A stretch of DNA of 60,345 bases from a virus. Below the pieces are notes generated by a model. The model was not told where the DNA came from. It worked only from the letters and a program-made list of their open reading frames with translations, and did not search any database. Position 1 is the first letter of the stretch. Each line of letters begins with the position of its first letter. The stretch covers positions 1-60,345 of IMG/VR virus record IMGVR_UViG_3300006071_000014; one strand, 5' to 3'. Of this stretch, positions 25,239 to 34,800 are shown in pieces. The position numbers and the translations under genes were made by a program.

Positions 25239-26449
25239 TGTCATTGGGAAGTTACACAAACGGAACAGGAAATATTACTGTCTATACTGCAAACGGAAAT
25301 GTGTATGGAAGTGGCACAACTTTTCTTACACAGTTAAAACCAGGTGCAGTAATAGGTAACACAAATAGCAATTTTGCTGGTTATATTTCTACAGTAGTAA
25401 GCAATACATTTGCAACATTTACTACAAACAGTGCAATTAATATTAGCAATGCTGTATTTAAATATCGTCCAATAAGCGCCAATGCTTTCACTTATACGTA
25501 TTATACGACTGGAAATATTACGGCAAACACTGCAAGTAAAATAGTAAGTGGAAGCGGCACACATTTTCCGAACGAAATTAAATATGGTGATAGTTTATGG
25601 ATAGCAAATAGCGGTGCTGGTCCCAATACATTTGTTGGTGTAGTTGATTTAATCATAAGCAATACACAAGTTTATCTTGCTGCAAATAGTTTAGCAAATG
25701 TTTCTAACTTGCAATTTTATAATACTCCTTTAACATATTCTACAAGTACATTTGGTAGCGGTCAAGCATTTACCGAACCTAATCTATTTCAAGGTTTAAC
25801 TACAATTAATACACAAATGTTTAATTGGACACGCAGCGGTTTAATACCTAATGTGTCAGTAGTTAATAATTATCATCCACCAATCCGTGATAGTGTAACT
25901 GGTGTATTGGTTAATTTACCAGCAAGCATCTATAAAAAAACTGGCAACGTTGCAAGCAATAGCTATGCATTAGGCAGCACACTTAGCACAAGTGGCGTTG
26001 GTTATGTTGTATCTGACTTTGACGTTAATCAAAATGTATTTGGAACAGATGCTTCTTATGTATTAGATGCTTTACATAATGGAAGCGAACTTAAAAACGC
26101 TGCGCTTAATGGTACGGCAGATGTTACTAATTTGGTACCACTTACTGCAGCAGATCATGCTGCGAGTAGATTGGGTGGCACAGTACATCGTGTAACTGAT
26201 AATCCAGTACTTGCTAAAGAATATTTTAGTAAAGATACTCCACTAACACAGCTACAACAAAGCAGTGAAATTAATTTAAGCAGTAATCAAGATAAAAATC
26301 TTCGCAAAGAACCTACGGGTTTGCGTAAATTGGTTACAACAGGCGCACCTATTGCAATACCAGGTTTATTAAATGCAGTCGCAGATACATATATAGCTGG
26401 TAATATTGCTTGGTCACCGCCTGCATACAGCAGAACAAATGTGAGTTAA
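25238..26449 (+). CDS. Baseplate or tail structural protein
   Basis: A 403-residue beta-rich protein, high in Asn, Ser and Thr, starting at an ATG that overlaps the PAAR stop. Residues 1-170 hold two similar blocks: GNITVYTANGNVYGSGTTFL and NITANTASKIVSGSGTHFPN. This is a repeated domain of phage baseplate wedge or fibre-attachment proteins. The rest is less repetitive, with LADVTNLVPLTAADHAASRL-like helical parts. It sits between spike tip and hub, so a baseplate role is likely. Confidence 0.65.
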   Translation: MSLGSYTNGTGNITVYTANGNVYGSGTTFLTQLKPGAVIGNTNSNFAGYISTVVSNTFATFTTNSAINISNAVFKYRPISANAFTYTYYTTGNITANTASKIVSGSGTHFPNEIKYGDSLWIANSGAGPNTFVGVVDLIISNTQVYLAANSLANVSNLQFYNTPLTYSTSTFGSGQAFTEPNLFQGLTTINTQMFNWTRSGLIPNVSVVNNYHPPIRDSVTGVLVNLPASIYKKTGNVASNSYALGSTLSTSGVGYVVSDFDVNQNVFGTDASYVLDALHNGSELKNAALNGTADVTNLVPLTAADHAASRLGGTVHRVTDNPVLAKEYFSKDTPLTQLQQSSEINLSSNQDKNLRKEPTGLRKLVTTGAPIAIPGLLNAVADTYIAGNIAWSPPAYSRTNVS

Positions 26450-26451
26450 AA

Positions 26452-29400
26452 ATGGCAACACTTAAAGACCCTACACTTACCGCTAGTTTTATTGCCTCGC
26501 ATGAAGGTTTTCGTTCTACACCCTATTATGATGTCAATGGTTATGCTATTGGATACGGCAATCACTATAACTTAGATGGCAGTCCTGTTACGCCTGGGCA
26601 ATCAATAAGTCAAAGTGATGCACAAGCATTAATGCAGAATCAGATTCAAAGCACTTATGCACCTGCTATTGCTAATCGTATTGGTCCTGCATGGGATAGC
26701 ATGACCCCAGAACAACAAGCAGCGTATGTTGATGCTGCTTATAATTATGGTCCTAATAGTCCATGTTTAAGTGATGCTGTTGCTGCTGCGCAAACTGGTG
26801 ATGGCAATCAAATGGCTGGTCAGCTTGGTGCGTTAAGCAGTAATCCAGGTCGCCGTGCAGATGAAGCAGCACTTATTAATGGAACATATAACGGTCAAGT
26901 TTCTAAAGGTGGTGCCGCTGCTAATTTACCACAAAATGCACGAGGCGCTGCGCCTGGTACTGGCGCAGGTTGTGCTGGTGCTGGCATGGGCATCCTTGGT
27001 GCAATTGCTGGCGCTGGTTTATTCGGTGGTTTAGGGTTAGGTTTAAACAGCATCCTTGGTGGCTTGACAAGTGCATTAGGAGCAACAGGTATCACTGGTG
27101 CGATTGGTGGAGCATTTGGCTCACTTGGTAATGTTCTAGGTGGTGGTCTTAGTGGCTTATTAGGTCAGGCTGCAGGTCCGCTTAATCAACTTACTGGTGG
27201 TGCAATGCAAGCACTTAGCAGCATGGGTAGCGGTATTTTACCAAGTTTAACTGGTGTATTGCCAAGTGGTATTACTAACATTCTTGGTGGTGCAGTAAAT
27301 GGCGCAGTTGGTGGTTTATTGGGACCACTTAACGGAATATTACAAAATCCACTTGCTCTTCCAAATGCAATGCAACAAATTGCCGCTGGCGGTGGGTTGA
27401 ATGGCGTTATTAATCGTGTCGCAAACAATATGATAGGCGGTGCTTCTTTTGGTGCCGCTAATCAGTTTATGCAAAACATTGGTATTAGTAGTGCGTATGG
27501 TGGTATTAGTAACAGCATGATTGGTGCAGCATCAGAAGCTGCCGGTTTGTGTTTTGGTGCAAATGGACCTGGTGCTCTTGGTGCAAACTTTGCAAATAAT
27601 AACGGAGTAGTTAGTTTTGGTATGAGTGCGTTAAGCAGCAATATACCAGCAGCCGCTTCTAACATGCAAAATCTTGGAAATTTCTCAACTGGTAGCCTAC
27701 TACGATTGCAACAACCATCAAATGTTGCTAGCCAAATTATTAATGCAGGCTTGGGCAAAGTTACAGGTATTACTAATAGTGTAATAAGTGCAGGCTTGCC
27801 AGTTGCTGGTATCGATAATCCTGCACACGATGCGGCTGTTCAGAAAATATTAAACAATGTTACTGATCAGGCAGCAATTGGTGCAGTAAGCGCAAAATTT
27901 AATATTGGTGTGCCGATAGACAATCTAGGTCAGCTAACTGATATTAATCATATGTGTCCTGATCTTGCCGCTACTGGACCAAGTAAAAATTTTGCAGATT
28001 TGGGTCAGCATATGTTAAGTTTGGGCATAACTCGTTCAAAAACATTTAATGATGTTGGCACTGCACTATCTAAAACTGATGCTGGCATTGACTTAAATCA
28101 TTTAAGTCAAATGAGCACTCCAATGTATAGTGGCGCAACAGATAAACTATATCAAACATATGGTTATGGTGGTGGAAGCATCGGTGAATTAACTATGGCT
28201 GATTTTGTTGGAACGCCCGCTGGTTATGTGCATAATGACACACTTCCTTATATTATTGATGCTAACAATAAAGTTATGGCAACTGCGGACGGTCAATTAT
28301 TAAACAGTTTAATTGTGCAGTTACAAATTTTACTTTCTGGTGGCTATCATGTACCTGGCAGCGCAGCAAGTGGCGATCAACCTGCTTCTGCAGATAGTAT
28401 TAACATAAACGGCACTGTTTATACAACACTTGATTCTGCTGTATATGCCTTGGTTGCTGCTATTGAGGCACAACTAACAGTTATTAAGAATAATCCTGAT
28501 CCTACAATTCAAGCAGCACTACAAGCAAGTGAAGCAGGACATGCAGCAAGTTGCGCACAAATTTTAAAAGAAAATCATCATATTAGTACGTGGGGAATCA
28601 ATCTGTTTGAGCCAGTAAGCAATAGTCCAGTAAATGCATATGTATTTGCTGATAGCTTGCCTTATCATGGTTTGCAGACTGGCTATGGTCAAATTGGTGA
28701 TTACTTGGAGCGTGTAGCAAGCGATAATATCTATGGCGATGCTATTAAGGGCGCAATGCGCATGGGTCGCAATGCTGCTGCACTTGAACCACTTGGCGTT
28801 AATGTAGAACGATTTAGATTGCCGCATAGCAAATACTATCGTGATCCTGCTAGTTTCTACTTAGACGCTTATACTGGCAATGTACCATATGTGCCAGAAA
28901 ACTTAACAGATCAAATTATTCCGCAAACACCTGCTGATACGTATGTTGAATTGCGCAATCAACTGCTTATTAGCAATGGATATAACCCAGCAGAAATGTT
29001 GCCTGCACAAGCTGACGAAACATATTATGATTTACAGTGGGCAAATACATCGCCAGAAGTTCGTGAAAATATAGGTCTAAGCATTTTACAACAAGCAATT
29101 AATAGAAATACTATCGTGGTTGGTAACAAAGCATATATTATTGGTTTAAATGGTGTGCAAAATCAATTTGCTACCCTTGACCAAAATGGATTGGCACTTA
29201 CCAATAATGATATTTTTGTTGCTACACTTTTCTCTATTATCAATAAAATGTTGTATGGCAATATCGGAACTACAAAGTTCAACACGCCATTCTTTACTGA
29301 TCAAATGGTATATGGCGTTTTAGAAATGTTGGCACAAATTACTCCAAGTAATGTGGAAGGTTTAGCTTCTACGTTATTGGGAAGTGCAGTTTTGCCACAG

Positions 29401-29517
29401 TTTATGGACAAATTACGCACTGCGTTTAACTCTATTCTGAATGTTACCAATACTCAAATGGATCGTAACATTAATAATGCATGGGGTTCTGCTGGTCCTG
29501 ATGGACAAACAAAATAA
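26452..29517 (+). CDS. Baseplate hub protein with N-terminal lysozyme domain (gp5-like)
   Basis: A 1021-residue protein. Residues 1-150 form a T4-lysozyme-type GH24 domain: SHEGFRSTPYYDVNGYAIGY with Glu18 and Asp27, then MTPEQQAAYVDAAYNYGPNS. The place of the third catalytic residue, Thr26 in T4 lysozyme, is Ala32 here. Residues 165-440 are a Gly/Ala-rich low-complexity region. Residues 440-1021 are mixed and may form the hub body. It follows the PAAR gene, as gp5 associates with the spike. It would cut peptidoglycan during entry. The ATG at 26452 is chosen over an upstream in-frame start that would overlap the previous gene. Confidence 0.75.
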   Translation: MATLKDPTLTASFIASHEGFRSTPYYDVNGYAIGYGNHYNLDGSPVTPGQSISQSDAQALMQNQIQSTYAPAIANRIGPAWDSMTPEQQAAYVDAAYNYGPNSPCLSDAVAAAQTGDGNQMAGQLGALSSNPGRRADEAALINGTYNGQVSKGGAAANLPQNARGAAPGTGAGCAGAGMGILGAIAGAGLFGGLGLGLNSILGGLTSALGATGITGAIGGAFGSLGNVLGGGLSGLLGQAAGPLNQLTGGAMQALSSMGSGILPSLTGVLPSGITNILGGAVNGAVGGLLGPLNGILQNPLALPNAMQQIAAGGGLNGVINRVANNMIGGASFGAANQFMQNIGISSAYGGISNSMIGAASEAAGLCFGANGPGALGANFANNNGVVSFGMSALSSNIPAAASNMQNLGNFSTGSLLRLQQPSNVASQIINAGLGKVTGITNSVISAGLPVAGIDNPAHDAAVQKILNNVTDQAAIGAVSAKFNIGVPIDNLGQLTDINHMCPDLAATGPSKNFADLGQHMLSLGITRSKTFNDVGTALSKTDAGIDLNHLSQMSTPMYSGATDKLYQTYGYGGGSIGELTMADFVGTPAGYVHNDTLPYIIDANNKVMATADGQLLNSLIVQLQILLSGGYHVPGSAASGDQPASADSININGTVYTTLDSAVYALVAAIEAQLTVIKNNPDPTIQAALQASEAGHAASCAQILKENHHISTWGINLFEPVSNSPVNAYVFADSLPYHGLQTGYGQIGDYLERVASDNIYGDAIKGAMRMGRNAAALEPLGVNVERFRLPHSKYYRDPASFYLDAYTGNVPYVPENLTDQIIPQTPADTYVELRNQLLISNGYNPAEMLPAQADETYYDLQWANTSPEVRENIGLSILQQAINRNTIVVGNKAYIIGLNGVQNQFATLDQNGLALTNNDIFVATLFSIINKMLYGNIGTTKFNTPFFTDQMVYGVLEMLAQITPSNVEGLASTLLGSAVLPQFMDKLRTAFNSILNVTNTQMDRNINNAWGSAGPDGQTK

Positions 29518-29535
29518 CTCTTGACATAACCCTTA

Positions 29536-30066
29536 TCAATGTTGTCTTATTAAAGTAATAAAACTTTTTAATTCATCATCTGTAAAGTTATTTTTTGCAA
29601 GATTCATGCCATACGCAACAAATTGAACATTGCCTTTTATATAACCTTTACTTGAATCTATTCTATCCAATGAAGCAGTTGTTAAGAATGTTTTATTTTT
29701 GTAATGTTTCATTTCAATTGGAACATTTGATATAGCACAGAATCCAGTCCATATAGACTTCAAATGGTCTTCATCAATATCCATTTCCTTCTTTCTTTGC
29801 CTTGCTCTGTTCAGGAACCAAGTAAAATCACCTTTCTTATTATTGGCATTTCCTATACCATATTTGTTATCTTTCCATTTATCACTCAATTTCTTACTAA
29901 TTTCTTGTCGTGTTTCTTGTGATAGATTTTTATTTCTAAAAGAGGTAGAACAAGATAACCCACAGAAAAAATAATCTCTTCCTTTTTTAACATGCCTGTC
30001 ATGTTCTCGTTTGTCTAACGAAAAATCTTTTTCACAATTCTTACAATTTAATAAAATCTTTGCCAT
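29536..30066 (-). CDS. HNH-type homing endonuclease, minus strand
   Basis: A 176-residue nuclease. It opens with a zinc-ribbon-like CKNCEKDFSL and a second Cys pair FFCGLSCSTSFRN. The C-terminal block is TASLDRIDSSKGYIKGNVQF, then VAYGMNLAKNNFTDDEL, the signature of a phage HNH family in which SLDRID and NVQ are conserved. The ATG at 30066 is chosen because GGAG lies upstream; a further ATG at 30081 overlaps it. It is the only minus-strand gene between the hub and tmRNA, consistent with a mobile insertion. Confidence 0.75.
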   Translation of the reverse strand: MAKILLNCKNCEKDFSLDKREHDRHVKKGRDYFFCGLSCSTSFRNKNLSQETRQEISKKLSDKWKDNKYGIGNANNKKGDFTWFLNRARQRKKEMDIDEDHLKSIWTGFCAISNVPIEMKHYKNKTFLTTASLDRIDSSKGYIKGNVQFVAYGMNLAKNNFTDDELKSFITLIRQH

Positions 30067-30082
30067 AACTCTGCTCCACATT

Positions 30083-30090
30083 TATTTATC
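30083..30090 (-). promoter_or_regulatory. Late-promoter-like GATAAATA box, minus strand
   Basis: GATAAATAAATG on the minus strand upstream of the HNH gene at 29536-30066. It sits between two copies of TCTGCTCCACA (30070-30080 and 30091-30100, the second one base shorter). Confidence 0.4.
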
Positions 30091-30117
30091 TCTGCTCCAC
30101 AAATAACAAATAAAATC

Positions 30118-30146
30118 TTGACATAATAAAAATCCTATGCTATAAA
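30118..30146 (+). promoter_or_regulatory. Sigma70-like promoter of tmRNA
   Basis: TTGACA, 17-base spacer, TATAAA. Transcription would start near 30153, just upstream of the acceptor piece of the tmRNA. Confidence 0.8.
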
Positions 30147-30152
30147 TAATAT

Positions 30153-30465
30153 ACTATCGTTGATAGCAACTAATAGGCGGGCAAGACGAGGCTTCGACTG
30201 CCTCCTGGTCCACCACAGATACATTGGTTTCCATAGTCGGAACAAATATGGTGTAATAGGTTTTTCCGAACACCCGATGTATCTTTGATGGGCCAGCAAG
30301 GGATCGATTGACGTTGAAAGGGTTGAAGTAGATAGTAGGTTGGTTGCTTTATAGACCAAAAAAAGTAAATGCAGCGAATGATAACGCTCCATTTGAAATG
30401 CGCCTAGCGGCGTAATTCATTGGGTGGGCAACCAGCCTAGAAACAGAAATGGTTGCACTTTTTTA
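30153..30465 (+). ncRNA. ssrA: Circularly permuted two-piece tmRNA
   Basis: A tmRNA with the acceptor piece first and the tag piece second. The acceptor piece has a T arm (GAGGC/GCCTC, loop TTCGACT, 30188-30204), then CTGGTCC, discriminator A and encoded CCA (30213-30215). The tag piece starts GGGCCAG (30290-30296), which pairs with CTGGTCC over seven pairs. The third pair is G-U, the alanine identity pair. The two pieces are joined by a segment closed by AGATACAT/ATGTATCT. The tag frame begins at GCA 30371 and reads AANDNAPFEMRLAA, stop TAA at 30413. A 7-base-pair GCAACCA/TGGTTGC hairpin plus T-run ends it. It rescues stalled ribosomes. Permuted genes are known in alphaproteobacteria, some betaproteobacteria and some cyanobacteria; the AANDN start points to the first. 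Confidence 0.92.
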
Positions 30466-30474
30466 TTGAGGGCG

Positions 30475-30945
30475 ATGAAAAAATTTATAATCTCTTTGGC
30501 GCTGCTCTTGACAGTGAGTTATCCTGTTTTAGCCAAAGACCCCAAACCCCAAAAACCTATTGTTGCGGAAAATCCTAGCGAGTGTGTTGCACAAGCCGTT
30601 TATAATGAGGCTCGTGGCGAAGACTATCAAGGACAAGTTGCTATTGCGTGGGTAATTCGTAACAGATTGCAGAGTGGCAAGTTTCCTAACTCACCATGTA
30701 AGATTGTTTATGAAAGACATGGGCTTGATTGCCAATTTACTTTTATATGTTTTCCATTTAAACCAATAGAAAAAGTAGATGACCGCAATGATTTTTACAG
30801 CATTGCGATGATGGTGTTGTATTCAACCTATATGGTTGATCCAACCGATGGTGCGCTATACTTTAATAATAAACCCTTTAAGAATAAACAGTTCAAGTTT
30901 ATTAAAAAGATAGGACACCATTGGTTTTATACGGATGCAAATTAA
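30475..30945 (+). CDS. SleB-type cell-wall hydrolase with signal peptide (endolysin)
   Basis: A 156-residue protein. It opens with a signal peptide MKKFIISLALLLTVSYPVLA and has the hydrolase_2/SleB core VAQAVYNEARGEDYQGQVAI, with the catalytic Glu in NEARGE. WVIRNRLQSGKFPNSPCKIV and a Cys-containing LDCQFTFICF follow. These enzymes cut peptidoglycan glycan strands. The signal peptide suggests export by the host Sec system instead of release through a holin. The ATG at 30475 is chosen because the signal peptide starts there; an upstream start would lie in the tmRNA tail. Confidence 0.85.
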   Translation: MKKFIISLALLLTVSYPVLAKDPKPQKPIVAENPSECVAQAVYNEARGEDYQGQVAIAWVIRNRLQSGKFPNSPCKIVYERHGLDCQFTFICFPFKPIEKVDDRNDFYSIAMMVLYSTYMVDPTDGALYFNNKPFKNKQFKFIKKIGHHWFYTDAN

Positions 30946-31700
30946 TTAATACTTTGACCAGTATCACGAATATTGGTCAATTTTTCAATATAAAGACCCA
31001 TGTTGTGGTCATATAAGCCATCAAACAACTGACCCTTCTTCCAACAACGCCAATGCGCTCTCATGCTATCCTTGAAGCGTTGATAACGGCTTAGCGGACG
31101 AATGTTGCCATAGAAATTGATATAACATAGTTGTCCATGATGCTTGAATAGCAGCACTGGCGGTGGCACATGCGTAACCATATCATTGCAATTTACAAAA
31201 CGATAGTGGTCAGTTTTAATATCTGCAACATAATCAGCATTTCCAAGACGAGGCTGTCCAAAGGTCATAAGTTTCGTTGGCGGATATCCAGCAAATTCTA
31301 GTTCTTGGGTGATATAAAGTGCCATTGCAGCACCAAGACTGTGACCAGTAACATATATATCTTTGCCCTTATTCTTCGCTGCCCAATCTAAAACTTGGTC
31401 AAGAATTTTACGTGCTTCACGACGGAAACCTTCATGGACCCATCCTTTGCCGTGACGTTTTGGAATAGTATCAAGGTCGGCAAGTAAATCATTTGGCTGT
31501 GTTGGCTGTGTGCCTCGGCAAGAAACAATTACTTCATTCTTGCTGGCTGCAACATAACCTTGTGCGCCTTCGTTATCCAGAAACTTATACTTGGTAAAAC
31601 CAAGATTATCAAATACTTCAAAATAATTATCTTTGTATGCATCACTGGCAATTTGTGCCATAGTAACGGCTAATTCAGGTAGGCTTTGGTCTTTTAACAT
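30942..31700 (-). CDS. Class 3 lipase
   Basis: A 252-residue alpha/beta hydrolase of the Lipase_3 family on the minus strand. The nucleophile elbow is YVTGHSLGAAMALY, GHSLG with the active Ser. KLMTFGQPRLGNADY follows, with the typical FGxPRxGN, and RFVNCNDMVTHVPP holds the acid residue. The oxyanion segment VIVSCRGTQPT is upstream. No signal peptide is seen, so it would act inside the cell, perhaps on the inner membrane during lysis. A late box and GGGAG ribosome site precede it. It overlaps the endolysin stop by 4 bases in convergent order. Confidence 0.88.
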   Translation of the reverse strand: MLKDQSLPELAVTMAQIASDAYKDNYFEVFDNLGFTKYKFLDNEGAQGYVAASKNEVIVSCRGTQPTQPNDLLADLDTIPKRHGKGWVHEGFRREARKILDQVLDWAAKNKGKDIYVTGHSLGAAMALYITQELEFAGYPPTKLMTFGQPRLGNADYVADIKTDHYRFVNCNDMVTHVPPPVLLFKHHGQLCYINFYGNIRPLSRYQRFKDSMRAHWRCWKKGQLFDGLYDHNMGLYIEKLTNIRDTGQSIN

Positions 31701-31720
31701 AATTGATTCTCCCTTATAAT

Positions 31721-31730
31721 AATATTTATT
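31721..31730 (-). promoter_or_regulatory. Late-promoter-like AATAAATATT, minus strand
   Basis: AATAAATATT on the minus strand, upstream of the lipase gene. An AAGGGAG ribosome site lies between it and the lipase ATG. Confidence 0.55.
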
Positions 31731-31848
31731 GGAACAGGAATGTCATAAATGTTGGGCTAAATATCATACATTCAATTACACATAGTTTTTCAACGATTCA
31801 ATTATATTCAACAATTTCAACGAATATCAATCAAATCAAGGGAAAATT

Positions 31849-34800
31849 ATGTTTAAAAAACTTATTACAGCCATCGCTGCGATGGTAGGTTTTGTTGCAG
31901 CCTCAAATGCACACGCAGATAATATTTACAATAGTATTGCAACTGCTTATGTCACAACAACAATTAGTCAAAGTGTTGTATTTGATAGCACTATGCAACA
32001 AGGTGGCACATTTACTTTTAGTGTCCTAGCCCATAATGGCGGCGGTCGTGCAGGACAAAGTGATACTGCAAACGTAAAAATAGAATTTTATAATGGTAAT
32101 AACCAACTGGTATCTACTGTTAATACTAGTTACAGTGGTAACTTGCCTAATCCTACCGCACTCGGCGGTAATCCACAAATCGATCCTGCTGTTCCTTGGA
32201 CAACACTAAGTGTCAGCAGCACTAATTGCGGTGGTAGTTGTGCTACTGTAGCATATGCCAAAGTATCTATGTATGGTATTGATGGCAGCTATTGGGCAGG
32301 CGATTATGGTCCATGGTATCGTGCGCCAACTCTAACACTCAATGGTGGAAATAACTTAGTTTATAATCCAGAGTTTGGTCCTTACAATGGCATTACAGCA
32401 CAAGGTTGGTCAGCAAGTCCAGGCTTTGGTGCTTGTCAGGGTGCATGGGGTGGAAGCAATGCTTGTATCGTTAATAGCAGCGGAACACCAGGTCAAAGCA
32501 CTGTAGGTCTTGTTGCTAACCAAAACGGTGGTGGTCCAAGCGCAACTGGTGGTACAACAAGTGGTCAAGCAGGTGGTTACAATTCTACTATGAATGTAAG
32601 CAATCCATCTGGTGCGCCTGCTGCTACTACTAGCACTAATGCAAACGGCACAACTATTACCACATCACTGGGTCAAACTACTGATACAAGCATCACTAAC
32701 AATGGCACAATCAATGTTGGTGGAACTAACGCAGGCATTAGTGCTACTAGTGCTACTACAACTACAATTACAAATGGCGGAACTATTACTACTAATAATG
32801 GCAGTGGTATCAATGCTCAACAAAGCAGCAGCACTAGTGCCAACGTAACAATTACTAATAGTGGAACTATAACTGCCAATACCAGTGGTGCAACTAATGG
32901 TAATAACACTTATTCAGCATTTGGTATCATAGCATCTTTCAATGGAACTGGCAGCACAGGCACAGCAACAGTTAATAATACATCAACTGGCACTATTACT
33001 GTTACTAATGGCAATGGTGTTATTATAAATGGTTATGGTCATGGTATTCTAAACAATGATGGTTCTATTACTGCAACACCAACTGGAACAAACAGTATGC
33101 CAGGCGTGTTGGTTGCTAATAATGGTACTATCAACAACAATGGTTCTATTACTGGTGATGTTGGCGTAGATTTCTTAAACAGCACTGCTGGCAGCACTAT
33201 TAATAATAATGCAAGCGGCACAATCACTGGCGGCAGTGGTTTAGCAATTGTTAATTTAGGCACAAATAATACTGGTGCAATCATTAATAATGCTGGCACA
33301 ATCACAGGCGATGTTCAACTATCTACTAATGGCACATATAACTTATTAGGCAATGGCAGTCAAGTGGGTGCTATTCGCTCAACTGATGCCACCAATTCTA
33401 CTAATGTTAATATTGGAACTAATGCAAGCGCAGCAACTGCTACCTTACAAGGTAACATTGGTGATCCTGCAAATACCAGTGCGCCTATCGGCACTTATGG
33501 CAACTTTCCTCGTGCCTTTACATTCCAAACTATTGGCAATGTTACAATTAATGCAAATAGTAGTTTAACAGATAATACTGGTTATACTATCAGTGCAAAT
33601 ACTGTAACAAACAATGGTACATTCGTAAGCGGAGCAGGAACAACTACTATCAATGGTGCATTTGTTAATAATGGCGTGTTCAGCACAACATATAACGGTC
33701 CATCATATAGTCAAGTTGCCGTCAATGGTAGTTTAACTCTCGGTGGTGGCGCAACGTATGTTCCAATCATTGTCGGTGGTCAAACTACTAATGTTACACT
33801 AAACTCACCATACACAAGTATCATCAGCGCAAGCGGCGGTATTAGCGGTGCATTTGTAACAACTAGTGGCTCTATCGGCAATATCAATTGGGCAATTACA
33901 CAAAATGGCAATCAGATTGATATGCTATGGACTCCAAGCGTGACTGTTACGGGAACTGCACCAGGCACTCCAATTGTAACATCAACATCAACCAATGGCG
34001 CAACTACTACAACTACTAGCGTGGCTTATGGCACACCAGTAGAAACAGCAACTATTATTGCTGGAACTTCAACAACAACACATGCTACTGCATTTGCAAG
34101 TACTAATAGCGGTAATAATGTTAGTGTTACAAGAACTGATACAACTACAGTATCAACTCCATATACTACTACCGTTACAACCGACACTCCTGTTATTACA
34201 ACTACTACAAACACAACTCCTGTAACAACAGTAATCAATACAACTCCAACTACTGTTACATCATATAGCGATGGTTCAACTACCACTGCTAATGGTTCAA
34301 CAGTAACAACTACTAATACTACAAATCAGGTATCATCAAATAATGTAACTACTGATCAAATTACTACTGCTACTTCAAGTGGCACACAAGTAGTAGCAAC
34401 ACCAGTAAGTGCAACTGCAACTGCCAGTGTAAAAGGTATGAAAGATAGCGTTGATTATCAAAACAGCAACCTGTTTATGATTGATCCATTCTTCCAAAAT
34501 AACGGAAGTTGGGCAACTCCATCTTATACATTTAGTAAGACTGCTAGCGGCAATATCGGTGGCGAAGGCATTTCTTTCGGTCATCAAGATGTTGGTGAAG
34601 GCGGTATTGTTTGGGGTGTTGCTGGTTACTATGGTCAAACAAGCAGCAATGGTTACAATAACAGCAGCAGTAGTGCTATAAACGGTAGCGGCACTGCTTA
34701 TGTATTGGCTGATACTGGCAACGGTAAAGTAAAGGCAACGGTTGGCTTTGCAAATACTGATCATACAAATACTATTAGTCTTCCAACTATTGGTATTGGT

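Noticed and set aside
29521-29550. TTGACA promoter after the hub gene
   Set aside because: No acceptable -10 box is found at 16-18 bases and no + strand gene follows for 900 bases.
30135-30392. An 85-residue minus-strand frame over the tmRNA
   Set aside because: It is explained by the tmRNA; codons are not protein-like and there is no ribosome site.
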